DNA of 64,000 nucleotides from Prevotellaceae bacterium HUN156 (GCA_900119285.1 FPIT01000013.1:31598-95597), one strand, 5' to 3'; shown: positions 26,258 to 35,966, counted from the stretch's first letter. Translations and numbers: made by a program. Notes: generated from the sequence alone by a model not told the origin.

Positions 26258-27061
26258 ATGAAAAAACAACTTTGGATTACCACGAAGCAGATTCTGCTTT
26301 TCCTCTTACTGAGTCAGGGCATCATAATCTTGGGGATACTCTTTGCAATGTCTATGGCGCCCCATGAACTCGATGTAGAGGCGCGGTTTGAGTATGCTGA
26401 TAATTCTTTTATTGCAAAACTCTTTTATGTTTTAGGGAATATCGTGACAATTGCCATATTCTTGGGCAAGCGCTATGTCAAGTTGTCTACGGGCCGCCTT
26501 GAGCACAGCAAACTTTGGAAGATGGTCTGTATGGCGGCACTCGTTAGTTGGGGATGGCTGTTTACAGAGGGAGGTATTCTCGAACTAATCGAGATAGACA
26601 AGCTCTTTCCTGACGAGATGGAAGAACTAGAGCAGCGTTACAGTATTATGGAAGGTATCTATGGCCTCATCGCCGGTGGCATAGTAGCTCCGATAGTCGA
26701 AGAAATTGGATTCAGAGGTGTGTTAATGGGTGGACTGCTCAGGATGCGCTGCAAACCATGGATAGCCATCGCCATTTCTGCACTCATCTTTGCATTCTAC
26801 CATGATACGTATACCCAACTGATAGGCACCGCCGTGTTCGGCATCATTACGGGCTGGCTCTATTGGCGCACAAGGAGTCTCATTCCAGGCATGATTATCC
26901 ATGTGGTAAACAATTCAACTATTTCTATTCTGGGAATGCTCAGCAGCGAAGAGCCCGAAGATACCAGTAAGATAGTATATGTGCTGTTCATCATCATCTT
27001 CCTGCCTTTGTTGCTGGTCGGACTGAAATGGTTTGCCAGCCCAAAAGCATTAAGGAAGTAA
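26258..27061 (+). CDS. CPBP family intramembrane glutamic protease
   Basis: A 267-residue membrane protein of the CAAX-protease/bacteriocin-processing (Rce1/abortive-infection) family. Family motifs in order: EEIGFRG (EExxxR, catalytic glutamates), FAFYHD (F and H of motif 2) and HVVNN near the C-terminus. About seven to eight hydrophobic helices are visible. Members process or degrade membrane proteins; some act in bacteriocin self-immunity or phage defence. The gene sits inside the 24952-29559 module, 24 bp after an unknown gene. A functional link to the module is unproven. Confidence 0.85.
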   Translation: MKKQLWITTKQILLFLLLSQGIIILGILFAMSMAPHELDVEARFEYADNSFIAKLFYVLGNIVTIAIFLGKRYVKLSTGRLEHSKLWKMVCMAALVSWGWLFTEGGILELIEIDKLFPDEMEELEQRYSIMEGIYGLIAGGIVAPIVEEIGFRGVLMGGLLRMRCKPWIAIAISALIFAFYHDTYTQLIGTAVFGIITGWLYWRTRSLIPGMIIHVVNNSTISILGMLSSEEPEDTSKIVYVLFIIIFLPLLLVGLKWFASPKALRK

Positions 27062-27122
27062 GCAATAATGGGTGCGCTTTTCCCCAAGAACGCGCCAAAA
27101 GAGTTCCAGGGATAGCCGAGAT

Positions 27123-27160
27123 TTTTCCGAGATTTTCCAACACTTTTCCAACTCTTTTCC
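27123..27160 (+). repeat. Helically phased TTTTCC repeats
   Basis: TTTTCC occurs at 27123, 27133, 27144 and 27155, spaced 10, 11 and 11 bp, upstream of the primase-helicase promoter. It could be a curved or multi-site regulatory segment; no function shown. Confidence 0.55.
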
Positions 27161-27209
27161 GACATAAAGAAAGTGAGGGAAAAGGCTTTTTATACCATAT
27201 TCTTATTAG

Positions 27210-27217
27210 TAACTTTG
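27210..27217 (+). promoter_or_regulatory. TAACTTTG -7 promoter box
   Basis: TAnnTTTG match about 65 bp before the ATG at 27283, giving the primase-helicase-like gene its own promoter. Confidence 0.55.
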
Positions 27218-27282
27218 CAATGCGAGACCAGACGAGAGGCGCCCTCAGAAGGAATCGTAAAACACTAAAAAACAAATAAGAT

Positions 27283-29559
27283 ATGGAAAAAGAAACAATG
27301 ATGGGCTTTGCCCCCAACGTCAAAAGCAGCGTGACGACCTGCACTATTGAGAATCTGTATGCAGCTATGGATGCAGAGAAGACGGCGCACATCTGCGCTG
27401 AGATAGAGGATGCCCTCGAGAGAGTGAAGCGAGGCGAGATGAGTCGCGAGGACTTCGAAACCTACAAGCGCGACAAGAAGAAGGAATTGATGGTGCTGAC
27501 TCCGCATGCCACCTTCAGCGATGGACAACGCCAGAACAAGACGGCTGTGCCCTCAGGACTGTCAATGTATGACGTAGACCACATACCCGACCCTCGCGGC
27601 TATTTCAACACCCTTGTGAGCGAACGCTGTCGAGAACTAGGCATCGTGATGGCTCATATTACACCCTCTACTGAAGGACTTCGACTCATCTTTGAGGTGC
27701 CTGCAGGCATGACGCTTGCAGAGGCTCAGAAGTGGATGTCAGAGCAGTTGGGCGACTCAAGCTACGACGGCTCAGTAAAGGACTATGCCCGCTGTTCGTT
27801 CATTGCGCCTCGCGCGTACCTTCTTTATATAGACGAGGAGGAACTGTGCAAGGAGCGAGAGGTAAAAGCAGTATCGCAAAACACGACGGTGGTTGAAGGG
27901 GATGCCCAAATCATTCACCCCTGCGAGATGACTCCGCAAAACGCAGCCCCATCAGACCGCAATCTGCGCATCTTCGACCTCTGTCTGGCGGAGGCAGGAC
28001 TAAAGATGGAGGAGATAGACCAGATGGGCGTCTACAACTGGCATAACACACTGGTGAGCATCCTTTCGATAGGTATTTGCCGACTGATGTCTAAGGAGGA
28101 GTTGAAGACCGTGTTGAGCGTAAAGATGCCTAACTACACGAAGGAGCAAGACTGCCAGCGACTCATCAACGACTTCTACAAGGACTACACCAAGATGAAT
28201 GCACCTATGAGCCAGCGCCTGCGTGCCATCTATGCAGAAAGCGTGACAGGAGTGAAAAACAAGCCCGTGAGCACGGAAGAGGTGCTGGGCGAGGAGCCAC
28301 CAAAGATGCCTCGTCGACTGCCTAAGTCTTTGAAGTTGATGCTGTCAAAGGAGCCAGAGATTTATAAGCCAGCCTGCGCAATGGGAGTATTTCCTGCCCT
28401 TGGAGCCCACCTCTTCGATGTTCACTTTCCCTATGCCGACCACACCATGCATGAGGCTACATTCATGACCAGCTGTATGGCTCCGATGTCGAGCGGTAAG
28501 TCGAGCGTGAATCGTGTCTGTGAGCCTATCATGGCTGATATCAAAGCACGTGATGAGGAGAATCGCCGTCGTGAGGATGAGTGGAAAGAGGAGTGCCGTT
28601 CGATGGGTGCCAACAAGCAGAAGCCTAAGCGCCCCACCGACCTCATCATTCAGATCATGTCGAGCGACCTGACGAATGCTGCCCTCGTGCAGAAGTTGCA
28701 GGATGCTCAAGGACATTTCCTCTATGTGCAGGTGGATGAGGTGGAGTTGTTTGAGCAGCTGAAGGTAAATGGTCGTTCAGGACAGATTGGCAAGGTGTTC
28801 CGACTAGCCTACGACAACAGCACCTACGGACAGGAGCGTGTAGGTATTCAGAGCGTGTCAGGATGCCCAAGGATGCGACTGAACTTCAATGCCTCAACTA
28901 CCATTCAGCGTGGTCAGCAGTTCTTCCGTTCAATGTTGGCAGACGGTACCCTCTCTCGTCTCACCTTCTCAACCATCCTCACCTATCGCGGTATGGCAAT
29001 GCCCGTGCACGGCATCTACGACGAGCAGTTTCGTGAAGAGTTGAAGCCTTATATCGACCGCTTGAATGCTGCACAAGGCATCATAGACCTGCCTCAGGCT
29101 CAGCGACTGATAATGCGACTAGACAAGGAGGCTAAGGACACGGCATGGTTGTGTGATGACGAGGTGTATGAGAAACTGGCCTATCGTGCTGTGGTCAGTG
29201 CGTGGCTGAGGGCTATGGTGCTCTACATTGCCGAGGGCTGCTGGTCGAAGGATATTGAGCACTTTGCCATGTGGAGCATGAAGTATGACATGTGGTGCAA
29301 GATGCATTTCTTTGGCGAACAGATGAGTCAGCAGATGGCTGGCGAGATAGTGCGTTCGCGAGGTCCTAAGAATATGTTGGATATGCTGGCTGATGCGTTC
29401 ACATATAAGGATGCAGAGCAAGTACGCATCAGCTTGGGCAAGTCGAGCAAGCCCACTCAGCAACTATGTATGTGGGAACAGCGTGGATACATCACCTGCG
29501 ATGAGAATGGCATCTATCACAAGACAACCAACTACCTCAAACGCAAACAGGCTGCATAA
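27283..29559 (+). CDS. VirE-N/DUF3987 primase-helicase-like protein
   Basis: A 758-residue protein. Residues about 15-200 match the BT4734-like/VirE N-terminal domain (archaeo-eukaryotic primase-like; YDVDHIPDP and EGLRLIFEVP). Residues about 220-320 are a linker or primase C-terminal region. Residues about 350-680 are a DUF3987 helicase-type ATPase with Walker A in APMSSGKSS (about 399-407) and Walker B-like FLYVQVDEVE, then a C-terminal winged-helix-like segment. The family is common on Bacteroidetes mobile elements and isolated islands. The usual neighbours (HU-like protein, N-acetylmuramoyl amidase, DUF4248) are absent here. A 14-bp stem hairpin and then a 32-bp repeat follow its stop. 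Confidence 0.85.
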   Translation: MEKETMMGFAPNVKSSVTTCTIENLYAAMDAEKTAHICAEIEDALERVKRGEMSREDFETYKRDKKKELMVLTPHATFSDGQRQNKTAVPSGLSMYDVDHIPDPRGYFNTLVSERCRELGIVMAHITPSTEGLRLIFEVPAGMTLAEAQKWMSEQLGDSSYDGSVKDYARCSFIAPRAYLLYIDEEELCKEREVKAVSQNTTVVEGDAQIIHPCEMTPQNAAPSDRNLRIFDLCLAEAGLKMEEIDQMGVYNWHNTLVSILSIGICRLMSKEELKTVLSVKMPNYTKEQDCQRLINDFYKDYTKMNAPMSQRLRAIYAESVTGVKNKPVSTEEVLGEEPPKMPRRLPKSLKLMLSKEPEIYKPACAMGVFPALGAHLFDVHFPYADHTMHEATFMTSCMAPMSSGKSSVNRVCEPIMADIKARDEENRRREDEWKEECRSMGANKQKPKRPTDLIIQIMSSDLTNAALVQKLQDAQGHFLYVQVDEVELFEQLKVNGRSGQIGKVFRLAYDNSTYGQERVGIQSVSGCPRMRLNFNASTTIQRGQQFFRSMLADGTLSRLTFSTILTYRGMAMPVHGIYDEQFREELKPYIDRLNAAQGIIDLPQAQRLIMRLDKEAKDTAWLCDDEVYEKLAYRAVVSAWLRAMVLYIAEGCWSKDIEHFAMWSMKYDMWCKMHFFGEQMSQQMAGEIVRSRGPKNMLDMLADAFTYKDAEQVRISLGKSSKPTQQLCMWEQRGYITCDENGIYHKTTNYLKRKQAA

Positions 29560-29563
29560 AGAT

Positions 29564-29595
29564 GAATGGCTCAAGGAGTATTCCTTGAGCCATTC
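29564..29595 (+). terminator. 14-bp stem hairpin after primase-helicase gene
   Basis: GAATGGCTCAAGGA (29564-29577) pairs perfectly with TCCTTGAGCCATTC (29582-29595) across a 4-nt loop, starting 5 bp after the stop. No T-tract follows, so it may be a 3' mRNA-stabilising structure or element end rather than a classic terminator. Confidence 0.6.
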
Positions 29596-29622
29596 ACAGT
29601 TTCACAATTCACAGTTTATTTT
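29591..29622 (+). repeat. 32-bp direct repeat, right copy
   Basis: 31 of 32 bases identical to 24745-24776 in the same orientation (one A/T difference at position 10). Together they bracket the 24952-29559 gene module. The repeat is made of ATTCACA-type short units. Confidence 0.8.
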
Positions 29623-29636
29623 CTGTGGGGTATACC

Positions 29637-30542
29637 TTATACCAGATTAACTATCAGCTGAGCCTTGTAGGTCTTGTTACCCTTAATCTCAGTGAAGAAG
29701 GTGATGGTGCAACCACCAGCGGCATTGTAGATAACCTGAACCTTACTGTCGTTGTCAATGAACTTGTTGGCCTCAGAAATCTCCTTGATGAGGAAATCCT
29801 TGAAGTCGGTAGAGTCCCAAGAGGCACACTGGGTAACCTCCTTGCCATTCTCCTTGTAGGTGAGGAACAGCTTAAAGCTTCTGGTGAATTCCAGAGAAAT
29901 CACGGTCTTGTTCAGCTCTGCCAGCTCGTCTTCAGTCAGGTCGGCACCATTCTCGTTGGCATCCTTACCCAGCTGTGAGAGGTCACCATTTTCATAGGTC
30001 TTCATCATAGAAACGTCACCAGAGAGTGAGAGCGACATGTTCTTTACAGTCCACACACGGCAGATGTTGTTCAAATCAGTGTTGGTGAGCAACTCTACAG
30101 CTGTCTTTGTGTCTGCCTCGGCATCGCCAGTGAACTTATAGGTCTGGCCATCGATGATTACCTCGATATCGATAGAGATGTTAGTATTCTCTGAAGAGGC
30201 ACCTCTACTAGTATAAACAACCTCACGAACAGTACCTGTAACGGCACCTGTCAGCGTGTAAACACCATCAGCATAGGTGTACTTAGAAGATACGTACTTG
30301 TCGCCCACCTTAACGATGGCATTACCCTCTTCAGTAAAGGTAATATCCTCCAGCGTCTTGCCGTTATTAGTCATACCCATACCCTTGATTTCTTCGTAAG
30401 ATACAGCGTTCTCAGCGTTGTCGGGAACAGGGAGAACAACATCATACGTTGGGGGTACATAATCTGCATCGTCAGAGCCACAACTAGTAAAACCAATCAC
30501 AGCAAAGGCTGCCATTGATAAATAAATAAAAGTCTTTTTCAT
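29637..30542 (-). CDS. Lipoprotein of unknown function
   Basis: A 301-residue lipoprotein (lipobox GFTSC, Cys about residue 20) with an Asp/Pro-rich linker (GSDDADYVPPTYDVVLPVP) and then a beta-rich domain with regular hydrophobic strands. The start is set at the ATG of MKKTFIYL rather than 21 bp further upstream, because that leaves a typical signal peptide. It lies 34 bp after the outer-membrane protein gene at 30577 on the same strand, so the two form a small operon driven from 31468. No named family recognised. Confidence 0.75.
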   Translation of the reverse strand: MKKTFIYLSMAAFAVIGFTSCGSDDADYVPPTYDVVLPVPDNAENAVSYEEIKGMGMTNNGKTLEDITFTEEGNAIVKVGDKYVSSKYTYADGVYTLTGAVTGTVREVVYTSRGASSENTNISIDIEVIIDGQTYKFTGDAEADTKTAVELLTNTDLNNICRVWTVKNMSLSLSGDVSMMKTYENGDLSQLGKDANENGADLTEDELAELNKTVISLEFTRSFKLFLTYKENGKEVTQCASWDSTDFKDFLIKEISEANKFIDNDSKVQVIYNAAGGCTITFFTEIKGNKTYKAQLIVNLV

Positions 30543-30576
30543 GTCAGTAAATTTTAGTGTCACATAATAGTTTGTT

Positions 30577-31419
30577 TTAGAAAATGCGTCCTACAAAGCG
30601 AACTGTCATAACGGGATAGGCAACAATGCCTTCGGCAGTCTTCAGTGCATCGCGAAGGTCTTTATAGTCCTTATCCTCATGAGAGCGAGTGATGCGACCC
30701 TTCTCTACCTTCTCATAGCGAGTTACGAAGTCGCCAACCTTAGCATCGTAGTACATCAGATTGGTGTGCAATGCGGGCTTGCCCCAGAACTGTACACCTA
30801 AATCAAACTGAACACCTACACGATTGCGAGGTACGGCACGACCGAAACCAATACCAATATAGGGCTTGAAGCCATTGACCTTAACCTTAGCATCTACATT
30901 GCCATCTTTATCAGAAACAATGGTGTACTTCTCCATAACGGTGCTTCCGCTCTTGCTCAGGTCGATACCAGCCTTGCCTGCATACTCAGGATTCATGAAT
31001 GGCTCCTTGTTAGAAACGGTTACAATGTCGCTCTTGCCAATATAGGCACCAGCAGTAACACGGAACGAGCTGTTCTTCCAGGGATACCAGTCGAACAACA
31101 GGCTGAAGTTACCAACGTTAAGCTTACCCTCGAGTTCTACCTCATGAACATACTTTCCGTTAACATAGAAGGCTGCAAGGTTGCCCTCGTCAAGAGTCAA
31201 CTTCTGAGAGTATTTGAACTTAGGAAGGAAAGAGTAGCCAGCGCGTACTGCAAATTGGCTGGTAATGGGGGCTGCCACCTCAAATCCAATACCTGTGGTA
31301 CCTGCTGATACTCCGAGGGATACGTGGTTGAAGAGCTCGTAGTCCTCTTCTTGTAACTGAGCATGTGCCTGACCAAAACCGAATAGTACAGTTGCACATA
31401 GCAATAGTAATTTCTTCAT
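30577..31419 (-). CDS. Outer-membrane beta-barrel protein
   Basis: A 280-residue protein with a signal peptide (MKKLLLLCATVLFGFGQAHAQ). Amphipathic strands with Gly and aromatic residues alternate (VSLGVSAGTTGIGFEVAAPI, FAVRAGYSFLPKF, YPVMTVRFVGRIF at the end), typical of an 8-12-stranded barrel inserted by BAM. The promoter box TATCTTTG (31468-31461) lies between an in-frame upstream TTG-type start and the MKK start, which supports 31419. It is followed by a lipoprotein gene 34 bp downstream. Function unknown. Confidence 0.8.
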   Translation of the reverse strand: MKKLLLLCATVLFGFGQAHAQLQEEDYELFNHVSLGVSAGTTGIGFEVAAPITSQFAVRAGYSFLPKFKYSQKLTLDEGNLAAFYVNGKYVHEVELEGKLNVGNFSLLFDWYPWKNSSFRVTAGAYIGKSDIVTVSNKEPFMNPEYAGKAGIDLSKSGSTVMEKYTIVSDKDGNVDAKVKVNGFKPYIGIGFGRAVPRNRVGVQFDLGVQFWGKPALHTNLMYYDAKVGDFVTRYEKVEKGRITRSHEDKDYKDLRDALKTAEGIVAYPVMTVRFVGRIF

Positions 31420-31460
31420 AGTCTTATCTGTTTTAATTATTAAATTTGTTTTATTGTTTG

Positions 31461-31468
31461 CAAAGATA
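31461..31468 (-). promoter_or_regulatory. TATCTTTG -7 promoter box
   Basis: Minus-strand TAnnTTTG match about 42 bp before the start at 31419. It sets the start of the outer-membrane protein gene. Confidence 0.6.
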
Positions 31469-31545
31469 AGTAAAAAAAGAATATGTTCCAAACTTTCTGA
31501 GAGAAATTTGGAACATATTTTAAGAATTTCAGCAAAAGTGCGGAT

Positions 31546-32982
31546 TTAGAACTCTGCTGATTTAGGAGTACGTGGGAAAGGAATCACGTCGCGGATATTC
31601 TGCATACCTGTAACGAACAGGATGAGACGCTCAAAACCGAGTCCGAATCCTGCGTGTGGGCATGAACCCCAACGGCGGGTATCAATGTACCACCACAAGT
31701 GAGTCATATCCATATCGCGGCGCTTAATCTCGCCCATCAGTTTATCATAGCTCTCTTCACGAACTGAACCACCGATAATCTCACCAATCTGTGGGAACAG
31801 CACGTCGGTACCCTGCATCGTAGGACCAGGAGCAACAGCACCCTTGTAGCCAATGCTACCCTCGCCCTGCTCTTCGTTCTGCTTCATATAGAATGACTTG
31901 AAAGCACGTGGATAGTCGGTCATGATGACTGGCTTCTTGAAGTGCTCTTCTACGAGGTAGCGCTCGTGCTCTGAAGCGAGGTCGTCGCCCCAGTTGCAGG
32001 GGAACTCGAACTTCTTACCATTCTTGATAGCTTCCTGCAGGATGTTGATACCCTCAGTGTAAGGCAGGCGAACGAAGGTTTCCTTCAGCACACCTTCCAG
32101 ACGCTGAATCAAGGTCTTGTCAATCATCTGGTTCAGGAATGCGAGGTCGTCCTTACAGTTGTCAAGAGCCCACTTTACGCAGTACTTGATGAAGTCTTCC
32201 TCCAAATCCATCAGCTCTTCCTGATCGAGGAAAGCAACCTCAGGCTCTACCATCCAGAACTCTGCCAAGTGGCGAGGAGTGTTACTGTTCTCAGCGCGGA
32301 ACGTAGGACCGAAGGTGTAGATAGCACCCAGAGCGGTGGCTCCCAGCTCGCCTTCCAACTGACCAGAAACAGTCAGCGAAGTCTGCTCACCAAAGAAGTC
32401 ATCATCGTAGATAATCTTGCCCTGCTCGTCCTTCTTCAGGTCGTAGAGGTTCTTGGTGGTTACCTGGAACATATTACCAGCACCCTCACAGTCGCTGGCA
32501 GTAATCAGAGGGGTATGGAAATAGAAGAATCCATGCTCGTGGAAGTAGGTGTGGATAGCCATCGCCATATTGTGGCGGATGCGCATCACAGCACCAAAGG
32601 TATTGGTACGCAGACGCATGTGGGCGTTCTTACGCATAGCCTCGAAAGACTGACCTTTCTTCTGCATGGGATAGTCATTGCCGCAGAGACCATAAACCTC
32701 CAACTTGGTGGCCTGAATCTCGCTGGTCTGACCAGCACCCTGGCTCTCTACCAGCACACCCTCTGCATTGATGCAGGCACCAGTAGTGATGTCTTTCAGC
32801 AACTGCTCGTCGAACTTGGCAGGGTCAACAACAATTTGCACATTCTTGATGGTAGAGCCATCGTTCAGCGCGATGAAGTCAACAGCCTTACTAGAACGGT
32901 GGGTGCGGACCCATCCCTTTACGCAAACTTCTTTTCCAAAATCAGTACTCTTCAGTACGTCAATTATCTTTGTTCTTTTCAT
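31546..32982 (-). CDS. asnS: Asparaginyl-tRNA synthetase
   Basis: A 478-residue class IIb synthetase charging tRNA-Asn. The N-terminal OB-fold anticodon domain spans about 10-110 ([19 protein letters not shown]). The catalytic core follows with motif 2 ([22 protein letters not shown]) and motif 3 ([15 protein letters not shown]). The sequence is full length. Asn-type identity is called from overall similarity and from [18 protein letters not shown]. The ATG at 32982 is preferred over a TTG six bases upstream. It lies 45 bp downstream of the pseudouridine synthase gene, same strand. Confidence 0.93.
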   Translation of the reverse strand: MKRTKIIDVLKSTDFGKEVCVKGWVRTHRSSKAVDFIALNDGSTIKNVQIVVDPAKFDEQLLKDITTGACINAEGVLVESQGAGQTSEIQATKLEVYGLCGNDYPMQKKGQSFEAMRKNAHMRLRTNTFGAVMRIRHNMAMAIHTYFHEHGFFYFHTPLITASDCEGAGNMFQVTTKNLYDLKKDEQGKIIYDDDFFGEQTSLTVSGQLEGELGATALGAIYTFGPTFRAENSNTPRHLAEFWMVEPEVAFLDQEELMDLEEDFIKYCVKWALDNCKDDLAFLNQMIDKTLIQRLEGVLKETFVRLPYTEGINILQEAIKNGKKFEFPCNWGDDLASEHERYLVEEHFKKPVIMTDYPRAFKSFYMKQNEEQGEGSIGYKGAVAPGPTMQGTDVLFPQIGEIIGGSVREESYDKLMGEIKRRDMDMTHLWWYIDTRRWGSCPHAGFGLGFERLILFVTGMQNIRDVIPFPRTPKSAEF

Positions 32983-33027
32983 TTTCAATTCTGTTATGTT
33001 TGTTGCTATGCCATAGCAACATACTGT

Positions 33028-34416
33028 TTACTCGTAAGCTCCCATGCGCAGACGGTCAACCTCTTCCTCAGTGAGATAGCGCCAGTCGCCACGACGAACA
33101 TTCTTTTTGGTCAAGCCAGCAAACTGTACGCGGTCGAGCTTAACAACCTTATAGCCAAGGCTCTCGAAGATACGACGAACGATACGGTTCTTACCAGAGT
33201 GGATTTCAATGCCCACCTGCTTCTTGTCTGTATCGCTGGCATACTCGATAGCGTCAGCCTTGATTTCGCCATCGTCGAGTGTGATACCCTCGGCAATCTG
33301 CTGCATATCGTGAGCAGTAACGGCCTTATCAAGATATACGTGATAAATCTTCTTCTTGAGGAACTTAGGATGAGTGAGCTTAGAAGCCAAGTCACCATCG
33401 TTGGTAAGGAGCAGTACACCAGTGGTGTTGCGGTCCAGACGACCAACAGGATAGATGCGCTCAGGACAAGCATTCTTCACCAAATCCATCACAGTCTTAC
33501 GCTGCTGAGGATCATCGCTGGTGGTAACATAGTCCTTAGGCTTGTTGAGCAATACATAAACCTTCTTCTCCATGCTAACGGGCTGGTCGTGGAACTTCAC
33601 CTCATCAGTGCGCAGTACCTTTGTACCCAGTTCGGTAACCACCTCACCGTTAACCATTACAACTCCTGCCTGGATGAATTCATCAGCCTCACGACGGCTG
33701 CAAACACCTGCATTGGCAAGGAACTTGTTCAGACGGATTGGCTCATTGGGATCGTAGTTCTCCTCCTTATACTCAATACGCTTCTTCAAGCTATACTTTG
33801 CATTGGGATCGTAACCGGGAGTGTGCTGACGGTAGCCACCCTGTGGGCGCTGACCATAACCACCACGCTGCTGATAGCCACCACGCTGCTGACCATAGCC
33901 ACCACGCTGCTGACCATAACCGCCCTGACGCTGCTGACCATAACCACCACGCTGCTGATAGCCTCCACGCTGCTGGCCATAACCGCCCTGACGCTGCTGG
34001 CCATAGCCACCACGCTGCTGATAGCCACCCTGACGAGGCTGACCATACTGCTGACGAGGCTGATAGCCTCCCTCTTCGCCCTCTGCCTGCTGGTTGTAAC
34101 GGGGACGATAGCCACCCTGCTGACCATAGTTGTTGCGAGGACGATAACCTCCTTCATTGTTATAGTTATTACGGGGGCGATAGCCTCCACGCTGAGAAGC
34201 ACTGGCCTGCAAACCTGCGCCAAAGCCCTCGGGAAGGAAGCCACCCTCTTCCTGATTCTGATTACGATGATAGCCACCCTGACTAGTGTAGGGACGTGGC
34301 TGGTTAATACGTGGACGTGGTGAACGTCCTGGGCGATAGCCCTGATAACCACTCTCGTGACTGTTCTGCTGCTCAGCAGACTGCTCTTCATTTCTCTTTT
34401 CGTTCTCGAATTCCAT
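33028..34416 (-). CDS. rluB: RluB-type pseudouridine synthase with long low-complexity N-terminus
   Basis: A 462-residue protein. The C-terminal ~240 residues are a RsuA/RluB-family enzyme that isomerises uridine in large-subunit rRNA: S4 RNA-binding domain (about 227-285, IRLNKFLANAGVCSRREADEF) and catalytic domain with Asp328 in GRLDRNTTGVLLLTNDGDLA. The N-terminal ~215 residues are disordered and built from near-tandem GGYGQQR, GGYQQRG and GGYRPRN repeats. N-terminal basic or Gly-rich tails are seen on Bacteroidetes RluB proteins, but this one is long. RNA binding or condensate formation is plausible inference. rluB versus rsuA/rluF specificity is not certain. Confidence 0.88.
   Translation of the reverse strand: MEFENEKRNEEQSAEQQNSHESGYQGYRPGRSPRPRINQPRPYTSQGGYHRNQNQEEGGFLPEGFGAGLQASASQRGGYRPRNNYNNEGGYRPRNNYGQQGGYRPRYNQQAEGEEGGYQPRQQYGQPRQGGYQQRGGYGQQRQGGYGQQRGGYQQRGGYGQQRQGGYGQQRGGYGQQRGGYQQRGGYGQRPQGGYRQHTPGYDPNAKYSLKKRIEYKEENYDPNEPIRLNKFLANAGVCSRREADEFIQAGVVMVNGEVVTELGTKVLRTDEVKFHDQPVSMEKKVYVLLNKPKDYVTTSDDPQQRKTVMDLVKNACPERIYPVGRLDRNTTGVLLLTNDGDLASKLTHPKFLKKKIYHVYLDKAVTAHDMQQIAEGITLDDGEIKADAIEYASDTDKKQVGIEIHSGKNRIVRRIFESLGYKVVKLDRVQFAGLTKKNVRRGDWRYLTEEEVDRLRMGAYE
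33828..34110 (-). repeat. Coding repeats for the GGYGQQR/GGYQQRG tail
   Basis: Imperfect 15-27-bp direct repeats (CCACCACGCTGCTG... on the plus strand) encoding the Gly/Tyr/Gln/Arg tail of the pseudouridine synthase. Repeats at this identity are prone to length change by slippage. Confidence 0.85.
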
Positions 34417-34526
34417 AATTTTTACTGTTTTTAGCCGAGAACCTCACGGCTCTCTTTGTGTTGATAAATAAATTGATTTACTTCTTAAAATTGATGTTTA
34501 TTATATTTTTCTAATCTTTTATCTTC

Positions 34527-35876
34527 TTACATGCCTGTGTAATTCATAGGCGTAATAGCCATCAGCTCTTCCTTCACATCGTCGCTGACCTCCAACTGCT
34601 GAATGAAAGCATGGATAGTTTCCTTGGTCATCTTCTGATTAGTGCGAGTCAGGGCCTTCAGTGCCTCATAAGGATGAGGATATGCCTCACGACGCAGGAT
34701 GGTCTGAATAGCCTCAGCCACAACTGCCCATGTATTATCCAAATCCTCCTGCAGCTTCTCTTCGTTGAGAATCAGCTTGCGCAGGCCTTTCAGAGTGCTC
34801 TGAACAGCAATCAGGACGTGGCCCATAGGAACACCAACATTACGCAAAACGGTAGAGTCGGTCAGGTCGCGCTGCAAACGGCTTACTGGCAACTTCTGTG
34901 CCAAGAACTGAAGCACAGCATTGGCGATACCCAGATTACCCTCCGAATTCTCGAAGTCGATAGGATTAACCTTGTGAGGCATAGCACTACTTCCTACCTC
35001 ACCAGCCTTAATCTTCTGCTTGAAGTACTCCATTGAGATGTACATCCAGAAGTCGCGATCAAGGTCAATGATAATAGTATTGATACGACGCATGGCATCG
35101 AAGATAGCACCCAACCAGTCGTAATTGCTAATCTGAGTGGTCCACTGCTCACGCTCCAGACCTAACTTCTCAGAAACAAACTGGTTTCCAAATTCACGCC
35201 AGTCATACTGAGGATAAGCTACATGGTGAGCATTATAGTTTCCTGTTGCACCACCGAACTTGGCAGTAACAGGTACATCTTTCAAGCTACGGAGCTGTTC
35301 CTCCAGACGATAGACATATACCATCACTTCCTTACCCAAACGTGTGGGAGAAGCGGGCTGTCCGTGAGTCTTAGCCAGCATAGGAATGTTCTTCCACTGC
35401 TCAGCATAGTCGTGAAGCTGCTCTATCAGCTCTTCTACCAATGGGCAGTATACCTGCTCCAAGGCTTCTTTAATAGAAAGGGGAACACTTGTATTGTTAA
35501 TATCTTGAGAGGTCAAGCCAAAATGAATAAACTCTTTAGCTTCGACAGGGAAACCAGCAAGGGCATCAATTTTCTCCTTAATAAAATACTCAACCGCTTT
35601 CACATCGTGATTGGTAGTTTTCTCAATCTCCTTAACGCGGGCAGCATCTGCCTCAGTAAAGTTGCGATAAATATCACGAAGGGGTTCGAAGAGGTTATGG
35701 TCGAAATCAGCCAACTGTGGCAATGGAAGTTCACAAAGAGTGATGAAATATTCTATCTCAACACGTACGCGATAACGAATAAGGGCATACTCTGAGAAAT
35801 AATCTGCCAACTGTGCTGTTTTACTTCTGTAACGTCCATCAATCGGAGAAATGGCTGTCAATGCATCTAATTCCAT
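34527..35876 (-). CDS. purB: Adenylosuccinate lyase
   Basis: A 449-residue fumarase/aspartase-superfamily enzyme that cleaves SAICAR and adenylosuccinate in purine synthesis. The superfamily signature GSSAMPHKVNPIDFENSEGN (about residues 290-309) and the helices around TSQDINNT and KTHGQPASPTRLGKE carry the substrate-binding and general acid/base residues. Length is normal. A promoter box TACCTTTG (35974-35967) lies about 90 bp upstream. The pseudouridine synthase follows after about 110 bp on the same strand. Confidence 0.95.
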   Translation of the reverse strand: MELDALTAISPIDGRYRSKTAQLADYFSEYALIRYRVRVEIEYFITLCELPLPQLADFDHNLFEPLRDIYRNFTEADAARVKEIEKTTNHDVKAVEYFIKEKIDALAGFPVEAKEFIHFGLTSQDINNTSVPLSIKEALEQVYCPLVEELIEQLHDYAEQWKNIPMLAKTHGQPASPTRLGKEVMVYVYRLEEQLRSLKDVPVTAKFGGATGNYNAHHVAYPQYDWREFGNQFVSEKLGLEREQWTTQISNYDWLGAIFDAMRRINTIIIDLDRDFWMYISMEYFKQKIKAGEVGSSAMPHKVNPIDFENSEGNLGIANAVLQFLAQKLPVSRLQRDLTDSTVLRNVGVPMGHVLIAVQSTLKGLRKLILNEEKLQEDLDNTWAVVAEAIQTILRREAYPHPYEALKALTRTNQKMTKETIHAFIQQLEVSDDVKEELMAITPMNYTGM

Positions 35877-35966
35877 GCTGTCTCAATTACCTTAAAAATT
35901 ATAAATATAGCTATATACTCTACAACAACAATAAAGTGTGTCGTCACATTCTCTCAAATGTGGGTA

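Noticed and set aside
24952..29559. Complete integrative element with integrase
   Set aside because: No integrase, relaxase or recombinase is encoded inside the repeats, so I report only a repeat-bounded module.
32269..34323. 684-codon open frame on the plus strand
   Set aside because: It is antisense to asnS and the pseudouridine synthase, which have clear motifs. Its Leu/Thr/Ala-rich translation mirrors the Gly/Tyr/Gln repeats.
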